A DNA stretch of 64,000 nt. It comes from Streptacidiphilus sp. 4-A2. GTDB lineage: Bacteria; Actinomycetota; Actinomycetes; Streptomycetales; Streptomycetaceae. The notes under the pieces were generated by a model that was not told the DNA's origin, searched no databases, and worked only from the letters and a program-made list of their open reading frames with translations. The stretch is from assembly GCA_014284505.1 (NCBI GenBank), contig JAAFYY010000001.1:5146001-5210000 (forward strand). The letters run 5' to 3'. Numbering within the stretch: position 1 is the stretch's first letter; each line of letters starts with the position of its first letter. Made by a program: the position numbers and the translations under genes. Shown piece after piece: positions 9,366-19,433 of this stretch.

Positions 9366-11298
9366 TCAGCCCTGGTCGTAGTCCTTGCCCAGGGTGACCA
9401 GCAGGTCCACCGACTGCGGGTGGTGACCTTCCTCACGGCGCTCGGGGCAGGCCGAGGTCCTCGGCAAGCTGCTGGGCGTCGTTGGCGCGGGCGTCGGAGG
9501 TGTAGGTGATGGTGGAGGCGGACCGGTGGCAGCGGTCGCGTTGCCGGGCACCAGCGTGTAGCCGTTGTTGGTGACAGTGGCCTCGGCCAGCGAGACCGGA
9601 CGCGCGAGCCGGTGGCGTCGACCAGCGAGACCCGGGCGGCGGTGGTGCCGTTCGCGGCGCCGCCCACGCTGCCGCCGAGGAGCTGGGTGACCACGGTGCC
9701 GGCCCCGGGCCGAGCGCGCCGTTGGGCTCCACCGGCAGCGTGACCGTCTGGTAGTTCCCGGCGTTGGCGTCGGCGGACAGGGTCGCCAGCAGCGCCCCGA
9801 GGGTGGAGTCGGGCAGCGAGGGGTCGTTGACCTCGCCCATGGCGGTGATGTCGGCGGCGGCCGCGGTCGGGTCCGACGGCATGGCCTTGATCACCGCCTG
9901 GAGCACCTGGCCGTAGCGGGCCAGCGCCGCGCCCGCGTCCTCGCCCTTGCCTGGTAGGTGGCGTAGGCGATGGCCGCGGCGCCGGTGAGGGTGGCCGTGC
10001 CCGGGCTGACCACGGTCTTGCCGTTCTGGGTGACGGTGGTGTCGGCGTCGACGGTGATCCCGTTCAACTGGTCCACCAGCACCTGGAGGAACGAGGTGTA
10101 CAGGCTCCAGCTGGCGGTGATGTCGCTGCCGAGCATGGTGTTCAGGCTGGTCCTGATCGCCGCGTTGCCCTGGCTGTCGACGCTGCCGGCCAGTTGCACC
10201 ATCCCGCCGCCGTCCGGCGGGATGTCCAGGTTGCCCGGGATCAGCAGCGTCGCGCCCTTGTGCGTGCCCGCGTCGGAGACCAGCAGCGCGGTGTAGATGT
10301 GGTCGGCGGAGTCGTGCAGATGGACCGCGACCACCTCGCGGCCGGTGGCCGCGGCGACCGTGTGGCCGGAGGAGCCGAACAGCTTGCCGTCGGCCCACAG
10401 ATAGCCGGCCCCGGCGACCGCGACCACCGCCAGCAGCACGCCCAGCACCAGCAGTCGGCCGCGGAGCAGCCGCCGGCGCTCGTCGCGGCGCTCGCCCCGG
10501 GTCTCACTGAACTTCATCCAGTCGATGACGTCGGCGGACTCCTCCGCGTCCTCACGAAGGCGAACTCCTCGCTGATGTACCCGGCGGGCCCGGTCCCCGC
10601 CGCCGGGGCTCCACCGGCGGCCGGGGCGGCTCCCGGCGCCGGGGGCTTGCGGCGCTGCGGCGGCACCGGCTGCGCGGCGGCCGCCGGCGCCGCGGGGGCG
10701 GCGGGCGGCTGGGTCGGGGCGTACTGGTCGGCGGTGTACCGGGCGGCGCCGTAGGGCTCCGCGGGGAACTCCGCCGGATAGGGCTCGGCGGGGTACGGGT
10801 TCGCCGCGTACGACTCGGCGCGGTACGGCTCGGAGGCACGGTCGGGCCCGGCCAGGTACTGGCCGGTGTCATAGCCCCCGTAGCCGTTCTGGCCGCCGTA
10901 GCCGGGCTGCTGCGGGCGGCGGGCTGCTGCGGCCGGGGCTGCGGCACGGCCGCCGGGCGGCCCTGCGCGTCGTAGCCGTGCTGCTGGCCGTAGCCGTACG
11001 GCTGCTGCTCCTGCGGGTAGCCGGGGCCGGGCCCGGGCTGCTGCGGGTAGGGCTGGTAGCCGGGCTGCTGGTAACCGGGCTGCGGCTGCGGGTAGCCGGG
11101 CTGCGGCTGGGCTTGTGGCTGCTGGGCGTGCTGCGGCTGGGCCTGCGGCTCCTGCGGGTACTGCCCGTACCCGGGCTCCGGGAACGGCTCCTGCGGGTAG
11201 GAGCCGGGCTGGGGTGGCTGCCACTGCTGCGGCGCGGGCTCCTGGGGCGGGTACTGCCGGCCCTCGTTGTCGGTCACGCCGCCCCTATCGCTGCTCAT
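9366..11298 (-). CDS. LytR-CpsA-Psr (LCP) cell-wall ligase with Pro/Gln-rich cytoplasmic tail and LytR_C domain, frameshifted
   Basis: A type II membrane protein expected to link undecaprenyl-bound glycopolymers to peptidoglycan. Order: a 230-residue cytoplasmic tail rich in P, Q, Y and G (repeats such as QPGYQQPGYQPYPQQPG), a basic anchor (ERRDERRRLL), one TM (LLVLGVLLAVVAVAGAGYLW), the LCP core (HIYTALLVSDAGT, LLIPGNLDIP, TGAAAIAYATYQ) and a LytR_C domain (ARVSLVDATG, GYTLVPGNA) ending VTLGKDYDQG. The tail was first seen as a separate frame, but a single-base shift at about 10550 joins GYISEEFAF to DAEESADVIDWMKFSE without a stop. The ATG is at 11298. Confidence 0.82.
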
Positions 11299-11337
11299 TC
11301 GCCGTACATGTGCTGGTCTCCCCCGCCACCGCGCGGA

Positions 11338-11964
11338 TCACGCGCCGAGGTTCCGGTAGAGCTTGCGCTTGTCGATGTATCGCACGACCTCGTCCGGCAC
11401 CAGGTACCAGACCGGCTCGTTCCGGGAGACCCGCAGGCGGCAGTCGGTGGAGGAGATGGCCAGTGCGGGCACCTCGATCAGGGACACACCGCCGGCGGGC
11501 AGACCGGGGTCGGTCAAAGTGTGCCCCGGCCGGGTCACTCCGATGAAGTGCGCGAGGTCGAACAGTTCCTCGGCGTTCCGCCAGGAGAAGATCTGCGAGA
11601 GGGCGTCCGCCCCGGTGATGAAGTACAGGTCGGCGTCGGCGTGCAGGGCACGCAGCTCGCGCAGGGTGTCGGTGGTGTAGGTCGGGCCGGCGCGGTCGAT
11701 GTCGATCCGGCTGACCGAGAACTGCGGGTTGGACATGGTGGCGACGACCGTCATCAGATACCGGTCCTCGGCGGGCGACACCGGACTGCGGTCCTTCTGC
11801 CACGGCGAACCGGTCGGGACGAAGACGACTTCGTCGAGATGGAACTGGCTCGCCACCTCGCTGGCGGCGACCAGGTGCCCGTGGTGGATCGGATCGAACG
11901 TCCCGCCCATGACGCCCAGACGCTTCTTCACGGGCACGTCCGCGGATTCAGCCTGCTCTCCCAT
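11338..11964 (-). CDS. nadD: Nicotinate-nucleotide adenylyltransferase
   Basis: Converts nicotinate mononucleotide and ATP to deamido-NAD in NAD synthesis. 208 residues, unbroken. It has the nucleotidyltransferase signature MGGTFDPIHHGHL, PTGSPWQKD, the FITGADALSQIFSW segment and the ISSTDCRLRV motif (the ISSTxxR signature in variant form). The start at 11964 gives an acidic leader MGEQAESADVPVKKR. It lies just upstream of the LCP gene, the usual streptomycete order. Confidence 0.95.
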   Translation of the reverse strand: MGEQAESADVPVKKRLGVMGGTFDPIHHGHLVAASEVASQFHLDEVVFVPTGSPWQKDRSPVSPAEDRYLMTVVATMSNPQFSVSRIDIDRAGPTYTTDTLRELRALHADADLYFITGADALSQIFSWRNAEELFDLAHFIGVTRPGHTLTDPGLPAGGVSLIEVPALAISSTDCRLRVSRNEPVWYLVPDEVVRYIDKRKLYRNLGA

Positions 11965-12046
11965 GACCCGTCACTGTACGTGATCCGCATGGAATTCGAA
12001 CGCCCCGGCCGTACGGGCTGCGCGCACGGCCGGGCCGGCGTCCGGA

Positions 12047-12196
12047 CTAGCGGTCCTTGTTGAAGCGGGTGACCACAAGCAGCAGGATGATGAAGATGCA
12101 CAGCGCACTGCCGCCGGTGAAGATCGGGTTGAGGCTGGCGTGATTGCCGCCGTCCGCGAGCTGGGAGACGGCAGGAGCGATCGCGGTGAGGCTCAT
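12047..12196 (-). CDS. 49-residue single-pass membrane protein
   Basis: Starts MSLTAIAPAVSQLADGG, has one hydrophobic segment (ALCIFIILLLVV) and ends TRFNKDR. The size, a short outside N terminus, one TM and a basic tail resemble the small conserved membrane proteins found upstream of nadD in streptomycetes. No function known. An ATG with GGTCCACC upstream gives only a weak ribosome-binding site. Too short for automatic callers. Confidence 0.7.
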   Translation of the reverse strand: MSLTAIAPAVSQLADGGNHASLNPIFTGGSALCIFIILLLVVTRFNKDR

Positions 12197-12450
12197 CGTG
12201 GTGGACCTTCTGACTCGGAGGGCTTCGGCGGCTGTGGATGCCGGTCAATCCCGCCCATGCTACGGGCAGCCCCCGCGCAACCGCACGGCGGCTCCACACG
12301 TCTGACACGGCGTGTGCCCCGAAGAGCACCCGGGAAGCACACCGGGAGCACCGGGCAACGCCTGGGCAGTGCCCGGGGAATGCCCGGGGAATGCGCGAAG
12401 TGTGCCCGGAAGGGCCGCCGGGGTGCGCGGGCCGGGCGCGGCGACGCGGC

Positions 12451-12594
12451 TCAGTCCCGGTAGCCGCGCAGCAGGAAGAAGGCCATGAGGACGACGCCCA
12501 CGACCGACACGATGACGATGATGCGCAGGAACATGCCCGGGCCGGAACCGTCCGAGATGGCGGCCAGCTGGTGCAGGGCGGTGGTGGTGCGCAT
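12451..12594 (-). CDS. 47-residue single-pass membrane protein
   Basis: Starts MRTTTALHQLAAISDGSGPG, then one TM (IIVIVSVVGVVLMAFFLL) and ends RGYRD. Its layout matches the 49-residue protein just downstream: a polar N terminus of about 20 residues, one TM, a short basic tail. The two may be distant relatives acting together. AGGAGCC precedes the ATG. The 250 bp between the two genes holds short GC-rich repeats (CCCGGGGAATG twice) and nothing I can name. Confidence 0.7.
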   Translation of the reverse strand: MRTTTALHQLAAISDGSGPGMFLRIIVIVSVVGVVLMAFFLLRGYRD

Positions 12595-12810
12595 TGGCTT
12601 GGCTCCTCGTGGGGTGCGACCGGTGGAACCAGGTTAGACCGCCCGGCCCGGAGATCCGTCAGCGGGACCGGGGTGGCCTGACAGGGTCCGGGCGTACTGT
12701 GGGCCGCTGAGGGGACGAGCGGTAGAGCACGGCATGTGGCAGCAAGGACAAGCACGGCGGGGGCCGGTCGAAGCAACCGGAGGGCCGCCACTGATCGGGA
12801 GGACCACTCA

Positions 12811-13923
12811 ATGACCGAACCCAGCGGCGGCAGTGTGCCCAGCCGCAACCGCAAGCGCTTCCCGGGCATTTCCACCCGGGCCTGGGAGCACCCCGCCGAC
12901 CGCTCCGCCCTGGTGGCGCTGCGCAGGCTCAGCGGCTTCGACGACATCCTGCGCAAGCTCGGCGGCATGGTCTCCGAGCGCGCGGTGCGGCTGCTGTTCC
13001 TGGCCTCGGCGGTCCGGGCCTCCGAGCGGCAGTTCGCCGGCCTGCACGACATGGTCCGCGACGCCGCCTACATCCTGGACCTGGAGAAGGTCCCGCCGCT
13101 GTACGTGACCCAGGACCCGGTGCCCAACGCCATGTGCATCGGCATGGACGCCCCGGTGATCGTGGTCACCACCGCCCTGGTCGAGCTGCTCGACGAGGAG
13201 GAGATGCGCGCGGTCATCGGCCACGAGGTCGCCCACGCGATGTCCGGCCACGCCGTCTACCGGACGATGCTGCTGATCCTCACCAATATCGCCTCCAAGA
13301 TCTCCTGGGTGCCGCTCGGCGGTCTCGCGATCACCGCTGTGATCACCGCCCTCAAGGAGTGGTTCCGCAAGGCCGAGATCTCCTGCGACCGGGCCGGGCT
13401 GCTGGTGGGCCAGGACCCGCAGGCATCCATGCGCGGCCTGATGAAGCTGGCCGGCGGGCACCACCTGCACGAGATGAACACCGACGCCATGCTGGAGCAG
13501 GCGGAGGAGTACGACCGGGCCGGTGACCTGCGGGACGGCGTGATAAAGCTGCTCCAGCTGCTGCCGCAGACCCACCCCTTCGTGGCGGTGCGGGTGCGCC
13601 AGATCAAGCAGTGGTCGGAGGGCGAGGAGTACCGCTCGATCATGGCCGGGGCCTACCCGCGCCGTGAGGAGGACCCCGACACCTCGGTCACCGACCAGGT
13701 GAAGGCGGCCGCGGACTCCTACGCGCAGTCCTTCAAGGAGACCAAGGACCCGCTGATCGGTCTGATCCGGGACGTCGCCGGCGGCGCGGGCGACCTCGGC
13801 GGCAAGCTGCGCGACGTCTTCGCCGGCAACCGCTCCTCCGCCCCCGCGGCCGACACGGCCGGCGACGCGGCCGGCGGGACACCGGGCGGGGGCCCGGCGG
13901 ACGCCGCGCCCGAGTCCGACTGA
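12811..13923 (+). CDS. M48 family metallopeptidase (HtpX-like)
   Basis: Zinc endopeptidase with the HEVAH motif (VIGHEVAHAMSGH), preceded by LLDEEEMRAVIG, and the third ligand region EISCDRAGLL. 370 residues, unbroken. A hydrophobic stretch after the zinc motif (MLLILTNIASKISW and GLAITAVITAL) makes a membrane hairpin likely. The C-terminal 60 residues are low-complexity A/G/P/D. The ATG at 12811 has GGGAGGA ten bases upstream; longer frames are shadows. It is the only + strand gene within the leftward housekeeping block. Confidence 0.9.
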   Translation: MTEPSGGSVPSRNRKRFPGISTRAWEHPADRSALVALRRLSGFDDILRKLGGMVSERAVRLLFLASAVRASERQFAGLHDMVRDAAYILDLEKVPPLYVTQDPVPNAMCIGMDAPVIVVTTALVELLDEEEMRAVIGHEVAHAMSGHAVYRTMLLILTNIASKISWVPLGGLAITAVITALKEWFRKAEISCDRAGLLVGQDPQASMRGLMKLAGGHHLHEMNTDAMLEQAEEYDRAGDLRDGVIKLLQLLPQTHPFVAVRVRQIKQWSEGEEYRSIMAGAYPRREEDPDTSVTDQVKAAADSYAQSFKETKDPLIGLIRDVAGGAGDLGGKLRDVFAGNRSSAPAADTAGDAAGGTPGGGPADAAPESD

Positions 13924-13964
13924 CCGGCGCCGGCCGGCAGACCGGGCTGGGGGCCTGAGGGCCC

Positions 13965-15343
13965 TCAGCCCACGGTCTGCGGCAGGTCGTGCTGGAGCGT
14001 GGGCCCGGTGAGTACGCCGCAGATGTCCCAGGCCGGGCGGGTGTGGTCGAACGGGTCGATGCCGGCGCCCGGCCCCGGGGTGGCGGCCGGGGTGGGTGTC
14101 GCCCGCTTCCCCTGGACGCCGGGCTCAGCGGCGGGGGTGGCGGCCGGGAAAGAGCGCTGGAGGTACGAGCTGGTGTCGGCGTCGCAGGCCATCGGGCCGG
14201 CCTCGACCACCGAGTTGGTCAGCTCGACCCGGTCGGCGGCCAGGTCGTCCACGGTGAACTGGTAGTCGATCTCCCGGCGGACGGTGAACAGTACGATCGG
14301 CGGCTGCGTGGCCGCGCTCGGGCCCGCCGTGGCCGAGGGACGGGCCGCCGGGGGCAACAACGGCCTGAGCGAGGCGACGGCGAGGCGGACGGCGACGCGG
14401 ACGGCGACGCGGAGGGGGATGCCGACGGCGTGGCGGAGGCGGACGCCGAGGCCCCGGTCTGCGGCTGGGCGGCCGCCGGGGCCTGGGCCAGCGCATAGAC
14501 GAAGGTGTAGTCGCTGGTGACCTGGAGCGTCCCGGCGTCCAGCTGCCGGTAGCTGAGGTCGCCCTGCACCCGCACCTCGTCGCCGTCGACCAGCCGCACC
14601 TTGCTGGGGTCGAACCGGATCAGCCACCCGGTCACCTCGTGCTGCTGGTCGTCCCGCGGCTGGGCCAGGCTGTCGTCGAACTGCCGGTACTGCCCGGGGG
14701 CGAGCAGCTGGCGGACCGAGGAGGCGCTGCCGCCGCTGAGCACGCCCGGGTCCAGCGAGGAGGCATGCAGGTAGTTGTAGACGATCTTCAGCGCATGCAG
14801 TACCTGGTCGCTGCTGAAGTTGTCGGTGTGGTGCGGGAACGGCAGCTGGATCCCGGCGCCGCCGATCGGGTAGTCCTCCACCGCCGTCCCGGCGTAGGGG
14901 CCCGGGTCCACCGGGCCGCTGGGCGACGGCGAGACCGAGCCCGAGGGGTGGCGAGGCCGGGACCCCGGTCGGGGCGGCCGGGCCAGGGTGACCGTGACCC
15001 GGGCGCCGGTGGGGATGCCGCCCGCGCCCGGCTGCAACGGCACCACCATCATGCTGAGCTGGGCCGAGCTGACGGCGGAGCCCGGGTAGGGGTGCTTGGA
15101 GCCCATGTAGACGGCGGCCGCGAAGGCCAGCGACACCAGCAGCATCAGGGCCAGCGCCTGGCGCGGCAGGCCGCCGCGCCCGCGTCGCCGGACCGGCCGG
15201 ATACCGGCGGCCATCCGTTCCTGTGCGGAGAGCTCCTGTATCCGGGCAGCCCTGATGAACGACTCGTCGAAAACGACGGGTCGCAAGTCGTCGTCTCCCC
15301 GGAACCGCCATCGGATGCGCCCGGGGCGGATCTTCCCGGCCAC
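13965..15343 (-). CDS. Single-pass membrane protein of the conserved SCO2583-like type, function unknown, frameshifted
   Basis: Begins VAGKIRPGRIRWRFRGDDD, then the conserved DDLRPVVFDESFIRAARIQE box, one TM (ALALMLLVSLAFAAAVYMG) and a long extracytoplasmic part with IQLPFPHHTDNFSSDQVL and a DYQFTVDDLAADRVEL segment. A Ser-Pro-Ala repeat (SASPSASPSASPS) acts as a linker; a frameshift at about 14340 falls in or just after it. The GTG at 15343 is favoured over ATG 15397 because conservation starts there. The short protein encoded upstream (15563-15938) shares the DD...FVRAA box and TM, so the two are paralogues. The link to SCO2583 is from memory and only tentative. Confidence 0.65.
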
Positions 15344-15562
15344 CCATGCTCCATAGGGTAAGTCGCCCCGGGCCTGGTGCGGGGCTCCGGGGGGCAAGTT
15401 CTGTGTGCGGATCAGGACCGGAACTCGAACCGGCGGGACGAAGCGGGCAGCGCTGCTGACAACCGGTCAGCAAATGGCCGACAAATCGGGCAAAGCACCC
15501 GTGATTCGCGCACGGTCAGTTCACCCCCGGTGCACGGTCGGTGCACCGTCAGCTGTATGCCG

Positions 15563-15938
15563 TCAGCTGTGTACGGGAGCGGCGGTCGCGGTCGGCGCCT
15601 GGGCAGGCTTCTGCGGGGTCCCGGTGCCGCGGCTGACCGCGGCGACGGCCACCAGCACCGCCAGCACGCCCAGCACCACCAGCATCAACTGGGCGACCAC
15701 CCGCTGCCAGCGGCCGGGCAGGGCCTGGTGCCGGCCCCGGGCCGGAGCCCCGCGCCAGCGCTGGCGTCCGGACTTGCGCGGATACGCGCTGCCGGATCCG
15801 CCCGCGTACGGCAGGACCGCCTGGCGCTCCCGCGCCGAGGGCTCGTGGATCAGCGCCGCCCGCACAAAGCGCTCATCGAGGATCAGTGTCGCGAACTCGT
15901 CATCCGCCCGCCGCCGTGATTGGCACTGCCTGCGTCAT
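15563..15938 (-). CDS. Short membrane protein, paralogue of the 13965-15343 protein, one frameshift
   Basis: About 124 residues. The ATG at 15938 opens MTQAVPITAA; one indel near 15915 leads into ADDEFATLILDERFVRAALI, which matches the DDLRPVVFDESFIRAA box of the next gene. The EPSARERQAVLPYAGGSGSA segment and a TM (LMLVVLGVLAVLVAVAAVS) follow, ending in PVHS. It looks like only the cytoplasmic box plus membrane anchor of the larger paralogue. No function known. Confidence 0.6.
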
Positions 15939-16102
15939 AGCCTTCGGAATACACAGAGCCCCCGCATCTCGTGGCGAAGCTGCCTCAGGTTTTCAGGCAT
16001 CGGGTGTACGAGCAGCGTAATGCCGCCGCAGCCGCTTTGTCTGTGGCTCCACCCACCTGTACCTTTCCGGATCGGCGGGCGGACGCCGGGTCAGACCGGC
16101 AT

Positions 16103-17450
16103 TCAGCCACGCACCTGGCCGTCGCCGGTGACCACGTACTTGGTCGAGGTCAGCTCCGGCAGGCCCATCGGCCGCGCGCGTGCAGCTTCTGGGTGGAGAT
16201 CCCGATCTCCGCGCCGAAGCCGAACTGCGCCCCGTCGGTGAACCGGGTGGAGGCGTTGACGGCGACCGCGGCCGAGTCGACCAACTGGGTGAAGCGGCGC
16301 GCCGCGGCCTGGGAGTCGGTCACGATCGCCTCGGTGTGGCCGGAGGACCACTGCCGGATGTGCGCCACCGCGTCGTCCAGCGAGTCCACCACCCCGGCGG
16401 CGATGTCATAGGACAGGTACTCGGTCTCCCAGTCCTCCGCGGTGACCGGCAGCACAACCGCCTTGGACCCGACCGCCCCGGCGCAGCCCAGCACCCGCTC
16501 GTCGCCGTGGACGGTCACCCCGGCCTCGGCCAGGGCCGCCAGCGCGGCCGGCAGGAAGGCGTCGGCGATGTCCCGGTGCACCAGCAGCGTCTCCGCCGAG
16601 TTGCAGACACTGGGACGCGAGGCCTTGGAGTTGACCAGGATCCGCACCGCCATCTCCACATCGGCGGTGGCGTCCACATAGACATGGCAGTTGCCGGTGC
16701 CGGTCTCGATCACCGGGACGGTGGACTGCTCGACCACCGTCCGGATCAGCGACGCACCGCCGCGCGCGGGATCAGCACGTCCACCAGGCCGCGGGCCCGC
16801 ATCAGCTCCTGCACCGAGTCGCGCCCCTCCCCCGGGACCAGCTGGATGCAGTCTGCGGGCAGCCCGGCGCCCACCACCACGGCGTCGCGGAGCACCTCGA
16901 CCAGCTTCCGGTTGGAGGCCAGGGCCGAGGAGGAGCCGCGCAGCAGCACCGCGTTGCCGGACTTCAGGCAGAGCGCGGCGGCGTCCACGGTGACATTGGG
17001 GCGGGCCTCGTAGATGATGCCGACCACGCCCAGCGGCACCCGGACCTGCCGCAGGTCCAGCCCGTTGGGCAGGGTCGAGCCGCGGACCAGCTCGCCGACC
17101 GGGTCGGGCAGCCCGGCGACATGCCGCACGTCGGCGGCGATGGCGGCGACCCGCTCCCGGTTCAGCGTCAGCCGGTCCACCACCGAGTCGCTGGTGCCGG
17201 CCGCCCGGGCCCGGACGACGTCCTCGGCGTTGGCCGCGACGATCTCCTCGGTGCGGGTCAGCAGCGCGTCGGCGACGGCGAGCAGCGCCTGGTCCTTCGC
17301 CCGGGGCAGCGGGGCGAGCTCGGCCGCGGCGGCCCTGGCCCGGCGCGCGGCGAGCAGCACCGGCGACTGCGGCGCGGACTGCGGCAGCGGCGGTACGGCC
17401 CCGCGCTGCGGGGTGCTCGACAGGGCGGCGGAGTCGGGAGAGCTGCTCAT
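16103..17450 (-). CDS. proA: Gamma-glutamyl phosphate reductase, frameshifted
   Basis: NADPH-dependent reduction of gamma-glutamyl phosphate to glutamate semialdehyde, second step of proline synthesis. Visible: VPLGVVGIIYEARPNVTVDA, the KSGNAVLLRGSSSA segment, the PVIETGTGNCHVYVD segment, the catalytic cysteine in SRPSVCNSAETLLVH, and NASTRFTDGAQFGFGAEIGI. About 430 residues. One indel at about 16745 (in IPRGGA) and one near 16170 before GLPELTSTKYVVTGDG. The ATG at 17450. Confidence 0.95.
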
Positions 17451-17587
17451 GACGAAAGCCTAACCGGCCGGACCGACAGCCCGCCGTGGCGTCTCAGAAC
17501 CGCGCGGCGCCAGCACCGGACGCAGGTTCATCAGTGCCGGACGCAGGTTCGTCAGTACCGGACGCAAGGTCGGAACGGGTGCACCCC

Positions 17588-18022
17588 TCAGAACGGGTGC
17601 ACCCCGCCGACGAAGGCGGGCGACTCGCCGTACCCCTCGGCGATCCGCTTGTGGTAGGTCGTCCGGTCGACCACCTCCAGGCCGACGATCTCCCAGGGCG
17701 GCAGCTTGGCGCTGGCCTTGTGCTCGCCCCAGAGCCGCAGCGCCATCGCGGCCGCGTCATGGAGGTCCTCGGCCTGCTCCCAGTAGCGGATCTCACCGTG
17801 GTCGGTGGCGTAGCGGGCGGTCAGGAAGGGGGTGTGGTCGTGGGCCAGCTGCTCCAGCCCGCGCTTCAGCTCGGCCAGCGGGGTCGGCTCCCCGGCGACG
17901 CTGAGCACCACATGCCACAGCCGGGCCCGGTCGACGGTGTCCTCCTGGGACGGCCGGTCCTGGGGCAGCCGGGTGACGCCGCGCGGTACCGGGGCGTGCG
18001 ATGCCGGACCGGCGGCGGACAT
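17588..18022 (-). CDS. Conserved actinobacterial hypothetical protein between proA and proB
   Basis: 144 residues, unbroken. The core reads RLWHVVLSVAGEPTPLAELK, GLEQLAHDHTPFLTARYATD, RYWEQAEDLHDAAAMALRLW and PPWEIVGLEVVDRTTYHKRI. The alternating beta/alpha layout and AAMALRLW helix look like a small cytoplasmic alpha/beta protein; no catalytic motif is evident. It keeps its place between proA and proB in streptomycetes, but no role is known. Short direct repeats (CCGGACGCAGGTTC and GAACGGGTGCACCCC) fill the 130 bp before proA. Confidence 0.75.
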   Translation of the reverse strand: MSAAGPASHAPVPRGVTRLPQDRPSQEDTVDRARLWHVVLSVAGEPTPLAELKRGLEQLAHDHTPFLTARYATDHGEIRYWEQAEDLHDAAAMALRLWGEHKASAKLPPWEIVGLEVVDRTTYHKRIAEGYGESPAFVGGVHPF

Positions 18023-18184
18023 GCCCCGGGACGCGCCCCCTTCGATGCTGGTGAGTACCGGATCCGCTGCCCCGCGGGTCGCACTCCCTGGCGCCTGCGT
18101 CCCATCGGCGGCCTCCTGTCCGGTGGTGTCCTCCGTTGTCGTGCCCGGCTGTCCGAACGACCCCCGCGCCGCCGTCGCCGCCGG

Positions 18185-19324
18185 TCAGGGTGAACCGAGC
18201 ACGGCGGGCAGCACTACGAGGTCGTCCCGGTGCACCACCTCGCGCTCGTACGCGGGGCCCAACTCCCGCGCCAGGTCCCGCGATGACCGCCCCAGCAGCA
18301 GGGGAAGCTCTCGCACATCAAAGTTGACCAGTCCACGAGCGATGATGTTGCCGTTTTCATCAAGAAGGTCGACCGGATCGCCAGGGGCGAACTCCCCTTC
18401 GACCCCGGTGACCCCGGCCGCGAGCAGCGAACTGCGTCGCTCCACCACCGCCTGTACCGCGCCCGGGTCCAGCCTGATCGCGCCGCGCGGCGCGCTGGCG
18501 TGCTCCAGCCAGAGCAGCCGGTCGGCGGAGCGGCGGCCGGTGCGGTGGAACAGGGTGCCGGTGCGGCGTCCGGCGAGGGCGTCGGCGGCGTGCCGGGCGG
18601 CGGTCAGCACCACCGGGATGCCCGCTCCGGTGGCGATCCGGGCGGCCTCCACCTTGGTCACCATGCCGCCGGTGCCGACCCCGGCCTTGCCGGCGCTGCC
18701 GATGACCACGCCCTCCAGGTCCTGCGGGCCGTGCACCTCGTCGATCCGGCTGCTGCCGGGCTTGCCTGGGTCGCCGTCGTACAGGCCGTCGACGTCCGAG
18801 AGCAGGATCAGCAGGTCGGCCCGGACCAGGTGGGCGACCAGCGCGGCGAGCCGGTCGTTGTCACCGAACTTGATCTCGGCGGTGGCGACGGTGTCGTTCT
18901 CGTTGACGACCGGGACCGCGCCCATCGCCAGCAGCTGCTCCAGGGTGCGGAAGGCGTTGCGGTAGTGGGCGCGGCGGCTGGCGTCCTCGGCGGTCAGCAG
19001 CACCTGGCCGACCCGCTGCCCGTACCGGGCGAAGGAGGCGGTGTAGCGGGCCATCAGCAGGCCCTGGCCGACGCTGGCCGCAGCCTGCTGCCGGGCCAGG
19101 TCCCGGGGGCGGCGGTCCAGGCCGAGCGGGGCCAGGCCGGCCGCGATGGCACCGGAGGAGACCAGCACCACCTCGGCGCCGCCGCGGCGCTCGGCGAGGG
19201 CGTCCACCAGCGCGTCCACCCGGTCGGCGTCGAGCCCGCCGCTGGCCGTGGTCAGTGAGGAGGACCCCACCTTGACGACGATCCGGCGCGCGCTGAGCAC
19301 GTCCTCCCGCAGGGTGCCTGTCAC
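18185..19324 (-). CDS. proB: Glutamate 5-kinase
   Basis: Phosphorylates glutamate to gamma-glutamyl phosphate, first step of proline synthesis, normally feedback-inhibited by proline. An amino-acid-kinase domain (IVVKVGSSSLT, VSSGAIAAGLAPLGL, VPVVNENDTVAT, GDNDRLAALVAHLV, LLSDVDGLYDGDP, GTGGMVTKVEAARIAT) is followed by a PUA domain (GEFAPGDPVDLLDENGNIIA). 379 residues, unbroken. The GTG at 19324, preceded by GGGGAG, was chosen over the much longer upstream-extended frame. Confidence 0.96.
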   Translation of the reverse strand: MTGTLREDVLSARRIVVKVGSSSLTTASGGLDADRVDALVDALAERRGGAEVVLVSSGAIAAGLAPLGLDRRPRDLARQQAAASVGQGLLMARYTASFARYGQRVGQVLLTAEDASRRAHYRNAFRTLEQLLAMGAVPVVNENDTVATAEIKFGDNDRLAALVAHLVRADLLILLSDVDGLYDGDPGKPGSSRIDEVHGPQDLEGVVIGSAGKAGVGTGGMVTKVEAARIATGAGIPVVLTAARHAADALAGRRTGTLFHRTGRRSADRLLWLEHASAPRGAIRLDPGAVQAVVERRSSLLAAGVTGVEGEFAPGDPVDLLDENGNIIARGLVNFDVRELPLLLGRSSRDLARELGPAYEREVVHRDDLVVLPAVLGSP

Positions 19325-19433
19325 CGTGTCGCTCCCCACTCCGAGCCTCTCCGGCCGACAGCCGCCGGCCGGCTTCTGCCGGTACTTCCGGCGGCGAGTA
19401 TCTCGCGAACCCGCCGCCCGCTTCACCCGGGTT

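Noticed and set aside
10514..11298. A separate Pro/Gln-rich protein upstream of the LCP gene
   Set aside because: One indel at about 10550 joins it in frame to the LCP protein without a stop, so it is that protein's cytoplasmic tail.
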